Below are positions 24,526 through 32,295 of a DNA stretch of 64,000 nucleotides, piece after piece (positions within the stretch are counted from its first letter, which is position 1; each line of letters begins with the position of its first letter). Made by a program: the position numbers and the translations under genes. The notes below the pieces were generated by a model that saw nothing but the letters and a program-made list of their open reading frames with translations, made no database searches and was not told where the DNA came from. Source of the DNA: Streptomyces sp. WM4235 (GTDB lineage Bacteria; Actinomycetota; Actinomycetes; Streptomycetales; Streptomycetaceae); the NCBI RefSeq assembly GCF_001279725.1, contig NZ_LGDE01000415.1, positions 16,653 to 80,652 of the forward strand. The letters are read 5' to 3'.

Positions 24526-25812
24526 GTGAGCCGAACGTCAGCAACGACCTCCGGTGGCTCCGCACGGGCCTGGCGTGACGCCCTCGCCGCCGTCGTGGCG
24601 GGCTTCGTGGTGATGATCGTGATCGCCGCGGCGGGACTGGCCTGTGCGGGTGCGGGCGACCTCCCGGAGGGCGCGTTCCCCCGGGTGGTCGCGGCCGTGG
24701 TCGTGATGGCGGCCGGCGGCTCGATCGGGGTGTCGGGCGGCGCCGGGTTCCTGGCCGAGGCCGACGTGAACCTGTCCGTGCTCCCGCTCTCGGTGACCCT
24801 GGCCGGCGCCCTGACGGTCGGCCTCTGCTTCCTGCGCCCCCTGCACAACCGGGCGGTGGCCCACCCGCGCGAACTGCTCGGACGGGTCGTGCCGTTGGTG
24901 GTGCTGTGGCTGCTCGCGCTCCTCGGCGTCGCCCTGGTCGCCAGGCAGGACTTCGGGATCTCCACGGGCGACTCCCCCGTCGGGGAGATCGGCGAACTCC
25001 TCGACGCGGCCCCGACGGTGGGCTTCCGGGCCGAGGTGCCGGCCACGCTGTTCTTCGGACTGCTTTGGATCCTGGGCTTGTTGGCGATCACCCTGCTGGT
25101 TTCCCGGCGTGCGCCGTTGCCCGCCGCCCTGGTGCGCTTCCACACGGCCGTGCGCCCGGCCGCCTTCGCCACGGTCGTGCTGCTGCTGGCGTACGTGGCG
25201 ATCGGCGTGGTCGCCGGTCTGGTGGTGGCCGCCACCCGGGGGGACGTCGCACAGACGTTCGCGGTGATCCTGTTGGGCCTGCCGAACCTGGCCTGGCTCG
25301 CGCTGACCCTGGGCTTCGGCGGGTCCTGGGAGGGCCGCGTGGACGGGCCGTTCGGGCTGCCGATGCCGCGGTTGTTGGACCAGGCGCTGCGCGGCCCCGA
25401 CCTGTCCACGGTGGACGTCGCCTCGCTCGCGGAACACGATTCCCGGGCGTGGTGGCTGGTTCCGGTGGCCGCCGTCCTGCTGCTGGGCACCGGTGTGCTG
25501 GCGGCCGTACGCTCCCCCGCGCACGTCCGGGCGCGGCAGCACGCCCTGCACCTGGCGGTGGCCCTGGCGCTGGCGACGTTGGCGGTGTGCCTGACGGCCT
25601 CCGTCCGGGCCGAGTTCGGTCTGTCGCTGCTCGGGATCGGCGACGCGGGCGGTCTCGGGGGCAAGGTCGAGCTCAGCGCGCACCTGTGGCGCAACGTCGG
25701 TCTGGGACTGTTGTGGGGCGCCGTGGCGGGCTTCCTCGGCGCCCTGGTGGCCCGCCCCCTGCGCCGCCGCGGCCGAGTGGGCGACCCTGATCCCCGCGGG
25801 GAGCGACGCTGA
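24526..25812 (+). CDS. Streptophobe family multi-pass membrane protein
   Basis: 428 aa, about ten hydrophobic segments separated by short loops, for example DALAAVVAGFVVMIVIAAAG near the start and VGLGLLWGAVAGFLGALVAR near the end. The glycine motif GGSIGVSGGAGFLAEADVNL (near 65-84) and LLGLPNLAWLALTLGFGGSW are characteristic of the very hydrophobic streptophobe family of Streptomyces, whose function is unknown. The start is GTG at 24526, consistent with a leaderless message. No operon partner. Confidence 0.78.
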   Translation: MSRTSATTSGGSARAWRDALAAVVAGFVVMIVIAAAGLACAGAGDLPEGAFPRVVAAVVVMAAGGSIGVSGGAGFLAEADVNLSVLPLSVTLAGALTVGLCFLRPLHNRAVAHPRELLGRVVPLVVLWLLALLGVALVARQDFGISTGDSPVGEIGELLDAAPTVGFRAEVPATLFFGLLWILGLLAITLLVSRRAPLPAALVRFHTAVRPAAFATVVLLLAYVAIGVVAGLVVAATRGDVAQTFAVILLGLPNLAWLALTLGFGGSWEGRVDGPFGLPMPRLLDQALRGPDLSTVDVASLAEHDSRAWWLVPVAAVLLLGTGVLAAVRSPAHVRARQHALHLAVALALATLAVCLTASVRAEFGLSLLGIGDAGGLGGKVELSAHLWRNVGLGLLWGAVAGFLGALVARPLRRRGRVGDPDPRGERR

Positions 25813-25895
25813 ACCCGGCAACCGATGGGCCGTACGGGTGAAGAGCGGGATATCGGTTCATCGGGGCATCGTTTCTGCATGCCAACCTCACCTCC

Positions 25896-26264
25896 GTGAA
25901 CACGTTTAAAGGCCTGTTCCGGCCGCTCCACGCCGGCGGCCTGCTTGCCGTCTCCGCCGTCGCCCTGACCCTGTCCACCGCCCTCCCCACGGAGGCGACG
26001 ACCGGCACCCGCTACCTGGCCGGTCCGGTCGGCGTGCAGGACGCCACGCCCCGCAAGGTCTCCGGGAGCGCGGTCTACTGTCCCGACGGCATGCTCGTAC
26101 AGTCCGGCGGCTACTCCCTGGAGAACGGTCGGACCGGCCCCGTCCTCGCCAGCCACCCGGTCGCCGGTCCGCACGGGCGCAAGGGCTGGTACGCCTCGGC
26201 CTCGCACGCGGACGTCCGGGCGTACGTGCTCTGCCTGCCCGTCCCCGGCGCGGACGGACCCTGA
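25896..26264 (+). CDS. Small secreted protein of unknown function
   Basis: 122 aa. An N-terminal signal peptide (LHAGGLLAVSAVALTLSTAL, then PTEATT) is followed by an 85-residue mature domain with two cysteines (VYCPDGMLVQSGGYSL and VRAYVLCLPV) that could form one disulfide. No family recognised. The GTG at 25896 is the only start that includes the whole signal peptide; an overlapping ATG at 25879 in another frame stops immediately. It could be exported and cell-wall associated. Confidence 0.7.
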   Translation: MNTFKGLFRPLHAGGLLAVSAVALTLSTALPTEATTGTRYLAGPVGVQDATPRKVSGSAVYCPDGMLVQSGGYSLENGRTGPVLASHPVAGPHGRKGWYASASHADVRAYVLCLPVPGADGP

Positions 26265-26301
26265 CCCGGTCCGGCGGACGGGCTCCCTCACCGCGACGGC
26301 G

Positions 26302-27315
26302 TCAGGCCCGCTCCCGCGGTCGGAAGACGGGCAGCGCCCAGCGCGGCGGCGGGGGCGCCGGTTCCGTCTCCCCCGGCGCCGGGGCGTCGACGGGCGGCGC
26401 CGAAGCCGTTCGGGTGGGCGGGCGCCGACCGGCCGCCTGTCCTTCCTCCCCGGCCCGGCGCAGCGCCGCAGTGAACTCCAGGCAGGTGCTCCAGCGTTCC
26501 TCCGGCGACTTGGCCAGGGCCTTCGCCAGTACGTCGTCCACCGCGGCCGGCAGGTCCGGCCGCTCCGCGCTCACCGGTGGCGGCGGGTCGTACTGGTGGG
26601 CCCACAGCAGGGCCATGTCGTCGTCCCGCCGGAAAGGTGGTCCACCGGCCAGCATCTCGTGGACGACGCACCCCAGGCCGTAGACGTCGCACCGCCCGTC
26701 CACCGGCTTGCCGGAGATCTGTTCCGGCGCCACGTAGTCCAGCGTTCCGACGAACTGTCCGACGCTCGTGAACCCGGTCAGCGACAGGGACTTCTTCGTC
26801 AGCCCGAAGTCCGTCAGGTACACGTGCTCGGGGTGCTCGCTGTCGGTGCCCTCCGCGACCAGGATGTTGCCGGGTTTGACGTCCCGGTGGACCAGGTCGT
26901 GGTCGTGGGCCGCGTCCAGGGCCGAGGCCACCTGGCCGGCGATCCGCGCGGCCGTCGCCACCGGCAGCGGGCCGGTGCGGTCCAGCATCGCCCGCAGGTC
27001 CTGTCCGGCGACGTGGCGCATGGCGATGTACAGCAGACCGTCGGCCTCGCCCGCCTCGAAGACGGGAACGATGTGGGGATGGTCGAGGGACGCCGCCACC
27101 CTCGACTCGTGCGCGAACCGCTGTCGGAACGTGTCGTTGCGGGCCAACTCGGGTGCCAGCAGCTTCAGTGCCACGACGCGGTCGAGGCGCAGGTCCCGCG
27201 CCCGGTAGACGACGGCCATGCCTCCGCGTCCGATCTCGTCCTCCAACCGGTACCCGGCGATCCGTGTCCCCGGCGCGGCCGGTCGACCTCCCGGGGTGTC
27301 CGCGGCGGACGTCAC
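26302..27315 (-). CDS. Ser/Thr protein kinase, soluble (PknF-like context)
   Basis: 337 aa. Complete kinase domain: IGRGGMAVVYRARD Gly-loop (28-41), VALKLL (K51), HRDVKPGNIL (D145), DFG (169-171) and YVAPEQ. The activation segment contains SLSLTGFTSVGQFVGTLDY with several Thr. The C-terminus is a Pro-rich tail with no membrane helix, unlike mycobacterial PknF. The GTG overlaps the upstream gene stop by 4 bp. It is third gene of an operon with a two-FHA-domain ABC exporter and an SH3-like protein, which are its likely substrates by analogy with PknF and Rv1747. Confidence 0.94.
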   Translation of the reverse strand: MTSAADTPGGRPAAPGTRIAGYRLEDEIGRGGMAVVYRARDLRLDRVVALKLLAPELARNDTFRQRFAHESRVAASLDHPHIVPVFEAGEADGLLYIAMRHVAGQDLRAMLDRTGPLPVATAARIAGQVASALDAAHDHDLVHRDVKPGNILVAEGTDSEHPEHVYLTDFGLTKKSLSLTGFTSVGQFVGTLDYVAPEQISGKPVDGRCDVYGLGCVVHEMLAGGPPFRRDDDMALLWAHQYDPPPPVSAERPDLPAAVDDVLAKALAKSPEERWSTCLEFTAALRRAGEEGQAAGRRPPTRTASAPPVDAPAPGETEPAPPPPRWALPVFRPRERA

Positions 27316-28037
27316 CGGCCACCGTCCCCGGGTGTGTCGACGATCCGCGTCGGCTCGTGTCCGTCCGCCGGGCCGGTGGGTGCCTCGCCCGGACCGTCGC
27401 CCGCCGAGGCCGCCCGTTCGCCGGACGTGGGCTCGGGCGCGGTCGCTTGTTCGCCGGGCGCGGGTCCGGGCGTGGGCGCGTCGGCCGCCTGTCCGTCGGA
27501 CTCCGGGGTCTCGGCCGGCGGCTGCGGGCCGGGGGCCGCGCCCGGTTCCGAGACGACGGCGTACGTCGCCCGCCGGGTCCCGTCGCCGTACATCCACCGC
27601 CCGGCCGTCTCGTCGTAGAGCCAGATCTCCGCCCCGTCGAGCACCACCCCGGCGCGCAGGCCCCGGGTCGCCCGCCGGAAGCCGTCGGCGTCCGTCCGGC
27701 CGGAGGCGAGTTCGTCGGCGGCCCGGCGGTAGCGCTCCAGGGCCTCGACGCCGCGGGCGAGGACCGGTCGGGGGTCCTCGGCGCGGGAGAGGGGGCGTCC
27801 CGCCGTGGGCGGCGGCTGCGGGACGACGACCAGCAGTCGCCCGTCCACCCAGGCGGACCAGCCGTTGGCGCAGAGGATCTCCGCCCATTCGCCGCGCCGG
27901 GACAGCAGTTGCACCGGCAGGAAGGCGTCCAGGGCGGCGGTGGGCCGGGAGACGTCCGGTGCCTCCCAGGCGGGCAGGCCGTCCCGGGGCACGACGTGGG
28001 TGGGCCGGAAGTCGGCGACGCCTTCGGGGCTCGTCAC
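27312..28037 (-). CDS. SH3-like domain protein with possible C-terminal phospho-docking motif
   Basis: 241 aa. Residues 8-72 look like a bacterial SH3-like barrel (FLPVQLLSRRGEWAEILCAN, then GWSAWVDGRLLVVV). A helical middle follows (VLARGVEALERYRRAADELA), then a segment with GAEIWLYDETAGRWMYGDGT. Residues 165-241 are a disordered Pro/Ala/Gly-rich tail ending in EPTRIVDTPG (T230). T230 with a hydrophobic residue at +3 is the kind of phosphothreonine site FHA domains bind, and the next gene upstream encodes two FHA domains while the next downstream encodes a kinase. The GTG lies 5 nt after the exporter stop. The adaptor role is inference. Confidence 0.75.
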   Translation of the reverse strand: MTSPEGVADFRPTHVVPRDGLPAWEAPDVSRPTAALDAFLPVQLLSRRGEWAEILCANGWSAWVDGRLLVVVPQPPPTAGRPLSRAEDPRPVLARGVEALERYRRAADELASGRTDADGFRRATRGLRAGVVLDGAEIWLYDETAGRWMYGDGTRRATYAVVSEPGAAPGPQPPAETPESDGQAADAPTPGPAPGEQATAPEPTSGERAASAGDGPGEAPTGPADGHEPTRIVDTPGDGGR

Positions 28038-28042
28038 GCGGC

Positions 28043-30520
28043 CTACTTCCGCATGATGGCGGGTTCGTGGCGCCGCAGCAGCCGGGAGACCAGTACGCCG
28101 AACAGTACGGACAGCACGACCAGCATCCCGAGGTTCAGCAGCCACACGCCGACGGTGTGCGCGAACAGCGGGTCGTCGGTGAGGGGGCCGGGCACGATCG
28201 CGCCCAGGTCGATGGTGCCCGCCATCGCGCCGAGCGCCCAGCGGGAGGGCACCAGCCAGGACAGCTGTTGGATCACCGGCACCCCGTCCAGTTGCAGGAG
28301 CGCCCCGCAGAAGACCACCTGGACGATGGCGAGGAGGACCAGCAGCGGCATGGTGACCTCCTCCTTCCTGACCAGGGCGGAGACCAGCAGGCCGAGCATC
28401 ATCGCGGTGAACGACAGCAGGGCGACGGCGAGCGTGATCTCGATCAGCGGCGGCATGAGGACGCCCTTGCCGCCGGGGGCGCCGAGGTTCACGCCCAACA
28501 GGGCGACGAGCGTCAGCACGACGGCCTGGGCCACCGTGATCGCGCCCAGGACCACCACCTTGGACATCAGGTAGGCGGAGCGGGACAGTCCCACCGCGCG
28601 TTCGCGCTGGTAGATGGTCCGTTCCTTGACCAGTTCGCGCACCGCGTTGGCGGCGCCGGTGAGCACGCCTCCCACGCACAGGATGAGCAGGGCGTTGATC
28701 GCCGTCTCCTGGGTGAGGCGGCTGCCGGCCAGGGCGCGGGCCATGGCGCCCATCACGAACGGCAGCGCGATCATGATGGCGAGGAAGGTCCGGTCCGCGC
28801 TCAGCGCCGCCGCGTACCGCCGGACCAGCGTGGAGAGCTGGGAGCCCCAGCTCTGCGCCTTGGGCGGAGGGGCGACGAAACCGGCCGGTCCGGGTCTGCC
28901 GTCCGCGACCGGGGGCCGGGTGGCGGCCCCGCGCACGTACCTGCGGTACAGGGGGGATGCCGCGTACTCGGCCGCCCAGTCGCGGTCCTGTTGGTTCTCG
29001 AAGGCCTCGAAGGCTTCGGGCCACTGCTCGTAGCCGAAGAAGGCAAGGGTCTCGTCGGGCGGTCCGAAGTAGGCGACGCGCCCGCCGGGGGCGAGGACGA
29101 GCAGCCGGTCACAGACGTCGAGGCTGAGCACGCTGTGGGTGACGACGATGACGGTGCGGCCGTCGTCGGCGAGGCCGCGCAGCATGTGCATGACGGAGCG
29201 GTCCATCCCGGGGTCGAGACCGGAGGTGGGTTCGTCGAGGAAGAGCAGGGAGGGTTTGGTCAGCAGTTCCAGGGCGACGGACACCCGCTTGCGCTGGCCG
29301 CCGGAGAGGCTGTGGATGGACTGGTCGGCGCGCTGTCCGAGGCCGAGCTCACCGATCACCTCGTCCACCCGCGCCTGGCGTTCCGCCTTCTCGGTGTCCT
29401 GGGGGAAGCGCAGTTCGGCGGCGTAGGTCAGGGCGCGGCGCACCGTGAGCTGGGCGTGCAGGATGTCGTCCTGCGGCACGAGGCCGATGCGGCTGCGGAG
29501 TTCGGCGTAGTCGCGGTACAGGTCGCGCCCGTCGTACAGGACGGTGCCCTGGTCGGCGGGGCGCAGGCCGGTGAGGGCGCCGAGCAGGGTGGATTTGCCG
29601 GCGCCGCTGGGGCCGACGACGGCGAGCAGGCATTTGGCGCCGACGGGGAAGGAGACGTGGTCGAGGAGGACCTTGCGGCCGTGGTCGACCGCGACGGCGA
29701 GGTCCTGGACGTCGAGGGAGACCTCTCCGGTGTCCACGTACTCCTGGAGTTGGTCGCCGACCAGGCAGAAGGCGGTGTGCCCGATGCCGACGATGTCGCC
29801 CTCGGCGATCGGCGCGCGCTCGACGCGGGCGCCGTTCAGGTAGGTGCCGTTGTGGCTGGCGAGGTCGACGATCTCGTACGTGCCGTCCGCGAGCGCCCGC
29901 AGCTCGGCGTGGCGTCGGGAGACGACGAGGTCGTCGACGACGAGGTCGTTGTCCGAGGCCCGCCCGATGCGTACGGCGGTCCGCGCGGGCAGCGGGCGGA
30001 CCGACGTCGGCCGGGCGAAGGTGCCGGTCAGCCCGGGGTGTGACACGGAGGACGGCCGCGAGGTCCCGCCGGCGGACCCGGTGGGCGCCAGGTACGCCGA
30101 AGGCCACGCGGGGGTGGCGGACGGCGCGGGGGCGGACGGGGCCGGTGCGGGCGCGGATGAGGCGGGGGTCGCCGCCGGCTCGGCGGATTTGGCAGGCGGC
30201 TTGGGGCCGAGCAGGAGGGCGCGCGGGCCGTCGTCGACGCTCCCGAAACGCAGTTCGCTGCCGGCGCCGATGTTCCAGGCGTGGATGCGGTGGCCGTCGG
30301 CCCAGGTGCCGTTGGTGCTGTTCTCGTCCTCGACGGTCCAGTGGTCGCCTTCGGCGCGCAGCACGGCGTGGTGCCAGGAGACGCGGGCGTCGTCGAGGCA
30401 GATCTCGCAGAGGGGGTCCCGACCGACGTGGTAGGTCCGGACCGGGCTCATCGCGGTGGAGCCCCCGGCCGTTTCCAGAACGAGTTCGGGTGCGGTCGGC
30501 ACACCGGGGCGCTGGACCAT
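28043..30520 (-). CDS. ABC exporter with two N-terminal FHA domains (Rv1747-like)
   Basis: 825 aa. FHA1 (about 10-100): VGRDPLCEICLDDARVSWHH, ENSTNGTWADGHRI. A Pro/Ala/Ser linker follows. FHA2 (about 175-260): IGRASDNDLVVDDLVVSRRH, ASHNGTYLNGARV. ABC ATPase (about 275-500): GPSGAGKSTLLGAL, signature SLSGGQRKRVSVALELL, Walker B LLFLDEPTSGLD. C-terminal ABC2/ABCG-type membrane domain (about 560-825) with six helices. Mycobacterial Rv1747 has the same order, exports a cell-envelope glycolipid and is regulated by PknF phosphorylation. Substrate here unknown. It heads the operon with the SH3-like protein and kinase. ATG at 30520. Confidence 0.93.
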   Translation of the reverse strand: MVQRPGVPTAPELVLETAGGSTAMSPVRTYHVGRDPLCEICLDDARVSWHHAVLRAEGDHWTVEDENSTNGTWADGHRIHAWNIGAGSELRFGSVDDGPRALLLGPKPPAKSAEPAATPASSAPAPAPSAPAPSATPAWPSAYLAPTGSAGGTSRPSSVSHPGLTGTFARPTSVRPLPARTAVRIGRASDNDLVVDDLVVSRRHAELRALADGTYEIVDLASHNGTYLNGARVERAPIAEGDIVGIGHTAFCLVGDQLQEYVDTGEVSLDVQDLAVAVDHGRKVLLDHVSFPVGAKCLLAVVGPSGAGKSTLLGALTGLRPADQGTVLYDGRDLYRDYAELRSRIGLVPQDDILHAQLTVRRALTYAAELRFPQDTEKAERQARVDEVIGELGLGQRADQSIHSLSGGQRKRVSVALELLTKPSLLFLDEPTSGLDPGMDRSVMHMLRGLADDGRTVIVVTHSVLSLDVCDRLLVLAPGGRVAYFGPPDETLAFFGYEQWPEAFEAFENQQDRDWAAEYAASPLYRRYVRGAATRPPVADGRPGPAGFVAPPPKAQSWGSQLSTLVRRYAAALSADRTFLAIMIALPFVMGAMARALAGSRLTQETAINALLILCVGGVLTGAANAVRELVKERTIYQRERAVGLSRSAYLMSKVVVLGAITVAQAVVLTLVALLGVNLGAPGGKGVLMPPLIEITLAVALLSFTAMMLGLLVSALVRKEEVTMPLLVLLAIVQVVFCGALLQLDGVPVIQQLSWLVPSRWALGAMAGTIDLGAIVPGPLTDDPLFAHTVGVWLLNLGMLVVLSVLFGVLVSRLLRRHEPAIMRK

Positions 30521-30588
30521 GGTCAGATTTTCCCACGATCCGACCGGCTCGGCATAACCGCAGGTCAGGGCGCCCTTAAGGGTAATGA

Positions 30589-30603
30589 CAACGGTCCCCG
30601 TTG
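30589..30603. promoter_or_regulatory. Inverted repeat upstream of the CDF exporter gene
   Basis: CAACGG-TCC-CCGTTG is a perfect 6-bp inverted repeat about 70 nt before the ATG. It lies close to where the transcript would start (a GGTAAT -10-like hexamer is at 30581-30586). A metal-responsive operator or a 5' leader hairpin are both possible. Confidence 0.45.
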
Positions 30604-30671
30604 CAGCCTTTGCCCATCTCCGAAAGGTGCGCTTCACTTCACGCGTCGGAACCGAACAAACGGGGGACGCC

Positions 30672-31697
30672 ATGACCGGGCACGACCACGCGAAGGATCA
30701 CACCCACGCCCAAGGCGGCCACGCCCACGGCGGACACAGCCACGGGGTCGACCCGAACGCCGATCGCCGCTGGCTGGCCATCGCCCTCGCGCTGATCGCG
30801 GGCTTCATGGCCGTCGAGGTGGTCATCGGCGTCATGGCGCACTCCCTGGCGCTGATCTCCGACGCCGCGCACATGCTGACGGACGCCGTCTCGATCGCCC
30901 TCGCGCTGATCGCGATGCGGCTCGCCGCCCGGCCGGCGCGCGGTGGGTTCACGTACGGCCTCAAGCGCGCCGAGATACTCTCCGCCCAGGCCAACGGCCT
31001 CACCCTGCTCCTGCTGGCGGTCTGGTTGGCGTACGAGGCGGTGCGCAGGCTGCTCGACCCACCGCCGGTGGAGGGCGGACTCGTCCTGGTGACGGCGCTC
31101 GCGGGCATCGTCGTGAACGTGGCGGCGGCCTGGTGCATCTCGAAGGCGAACCGCTCCTCCCTGGCGGTCGAGGGCGCCTACCAGCACGTGCTGAACGACC
31201 TGTTCGCCTTCATCGGCACCGCCGTGGCCGGCCTGATCGTGCTCACCACCGGTTTCGTCCAGGCCGACGCCATCGCCTCGCTCGTGGTGGTGGCGCTGAT
31301 GGTCAAGGCGGGCTACGGACTGGTCCGCGAGTCGGGTCGGATCCTCCTGGAGGCCGCTCCGGCCGGCACGGACCCGGACGCGGTCGGCGACCGGCTCGTC
31401 GGGCAGCCGCCGGTGACCGAGGTCCACGACCTGCACATCTGGACCATCACCTCGGGTCAGGCGGCGCTCTCCGCGCACGTCCTGGTGGAACCGGCGGGCG
31501 ACTGCCACGCCGTGCGCCGTGACCTGGAAGCACTGCTGGAGAAGGAGTACGGGATCACGCACACCACCCTCCAGGTGGACCACGCGCAGGACGCGCTGCT
31601 CTCGGTCGGGCGGCGACCGGGCGAGGCCCCGGCGGGCGACTCGCACTGCGCGGACGCGCACGGTCCGGTCCACCGCGAGGGTCCGCACGACCACTGA
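30672..31697 (+). CDS. Cation diffusion facilitator (zinc-type) exporter
   Basis: 341 aa. It has a His-rich N-terminus (HDHAKDHTHAQGGHAHGGHS), six membrane helices with the transport-site motif SDAAHMLTDAVSIALALIAM (H-x-x-x-D) and QHVLNDLFAFIG (H-x-x-x-D of helix 5), and a cytoplasmic domain with EVHDLHIWTITSGQAALSAH, all standard for ZitB/CzcD-like CDF proteins. The His-rich ends (also HCADAHGPVHREGPHDH) suggest Zn, Co or Ni. It exports metal in exchange for protons. The ATG at 30672 is preferred to 30585, which starts inside the putative regulatory repeat. Its stop lies within the first of two duplicated hairpins. Confidence 0.93.
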   Translation: MTGHDHAKDHTHAQGGHAHGGHSHGVDPNADRRWLAIALALIAGFMAVEVVIGVMAHSLALISDAAHMLTDAVSIALALIAMRLAARPARGGFTYGLKRAEILSAQANGLTLLLLAVWLAYEAVRRLLDPPPVEGGLVLVTALAGIVVNVAAAWCISKANRSSLAVEGAYQHVLNDLFAFIGTAVAGLIVLTTGFVQADAIASLVVVALMVKAGYGLVRESGRILLEAAPAGTDPDAVGDRLVGQPPVTEVHDLHIWTITSGQAALSAHVLVEPAGDCHAVRRDLEALLEKEYGITHTTLQVDHAQDALLSVGRRPGEAPAGDSHCADAHGPVHREGPHDH

Positions 31698-31733
31698 CGG
31701 TCCGGTGGTCGGGACCACTGACGGTCCGGTGGT
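31689..31733 (+). repeat. Duplicated 21-bp hairpin at the end of the CDF gene
   Basis: A 21-bp sequence (31689-31709) is repeated exactly at 31713-31733, period 24. Each copy contains ACCAC...GTGGT with inner CGG/CCG pairing, so each can form a small hairpin. The first copy includes the CDF stop codon. They may form a tandem terminator before the Nudix gene. Confidence 0.65.
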
Positions 31734-31767
31734 GCCGACACCCCATACGCGGGGCATGGATAGCGGC

Positions 31768-32247
31768 ATGGCACAGAAACGAAGCGCCGGTCTGCTCCTC
31801 TTCCGTCGGGCCGGCGAAGAGGAGACCGACATCGAGGTCCTGCTCGGGCACATGGGCGGGCCACTGTGGGACCGGCGCGGCGACGCCGGGACCTGGGCGA
31901 TCCCCAAGGGCGAGTACGGCCCGGAGGAGACCCCCCGCGACGCGGCCCGCCGGGAGTTCACCGAGGAGATCGGCCTGCCGCCCCCGGAGGGCCCGTACCT
32001 GCCCCTGGGGGAGATCCGGATGCCGAGCGGGAAGCTGGTGACGATCTGGGCGGTGCGGGCGGACCTGGATCCGGCCCTCATGGTGCCCGGGACGTTCACG
32101 ATGGAGTGGCCGCCGCACTCGGGACGGATCGGCGAGTTCCCGGAACTGGACAGGGTGGCCTGGTTCCCTCCGGCAGTGGCCGAATCCAAGTTGATTCCCG
32201 GCCAAGTGCCTTTTCTGGAGCGGCTGTTGGTGCTTCTGAAGGGTTGA
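31768..32247 (+). CDS. Nudix hydrolase
   Basis: 159 aa from ATG 31768 (an in-frame ATG at 31756 is also possible). The Nudix box is present: GEYGPEETPRDAARREFTEE, then IG (G-x5-E-x7-R-E-x-x-E-E). Preceded by RSAGLLLFRR and WAIPKG, the sequence resembles the actinobacterial diadenosine-polyphosphate or dinucleotide-cleaving Nudix group with a conserved WPPHSG region. Substrate not determined. It follows the CDF gene after a duplicated hairpin and probably has its own promoter. Confidence 0.92.
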   Translation: MAQKRSAGLLLFRRAGEEETDIEVLLGHMGGPLWDRRGDAGTWAIPKGEYGPEETPRDAARREFTEEIGLPPPEGPYLPLGEIRMPSGKLVTIWAVRADLDPALMVPGTFTMEWPPHSGRIGEFPELDRVAWFPPAVAESKLIPGQVPFLERLLVLLKG

Positions 32248-32259
32248 CCCGACCTTGAC

Positions 32260-32289
32260 TTGCCAATAAAGCCCACCTGCGTGGACATT
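32260..32289 (+). promoter_or_regulatory. Promoter of the Tm-1-like gene, leaderless
   Basis: TTGCCA (32260-32265) and GACATT (32284-32289) are 18 nt apart. The -10 ends 6 nt before the ATG at 32296. No Shine-Dalgarno sequence precedes the start. Confidence 0.5.
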
Positions 32290-32295
32290 GCACAT

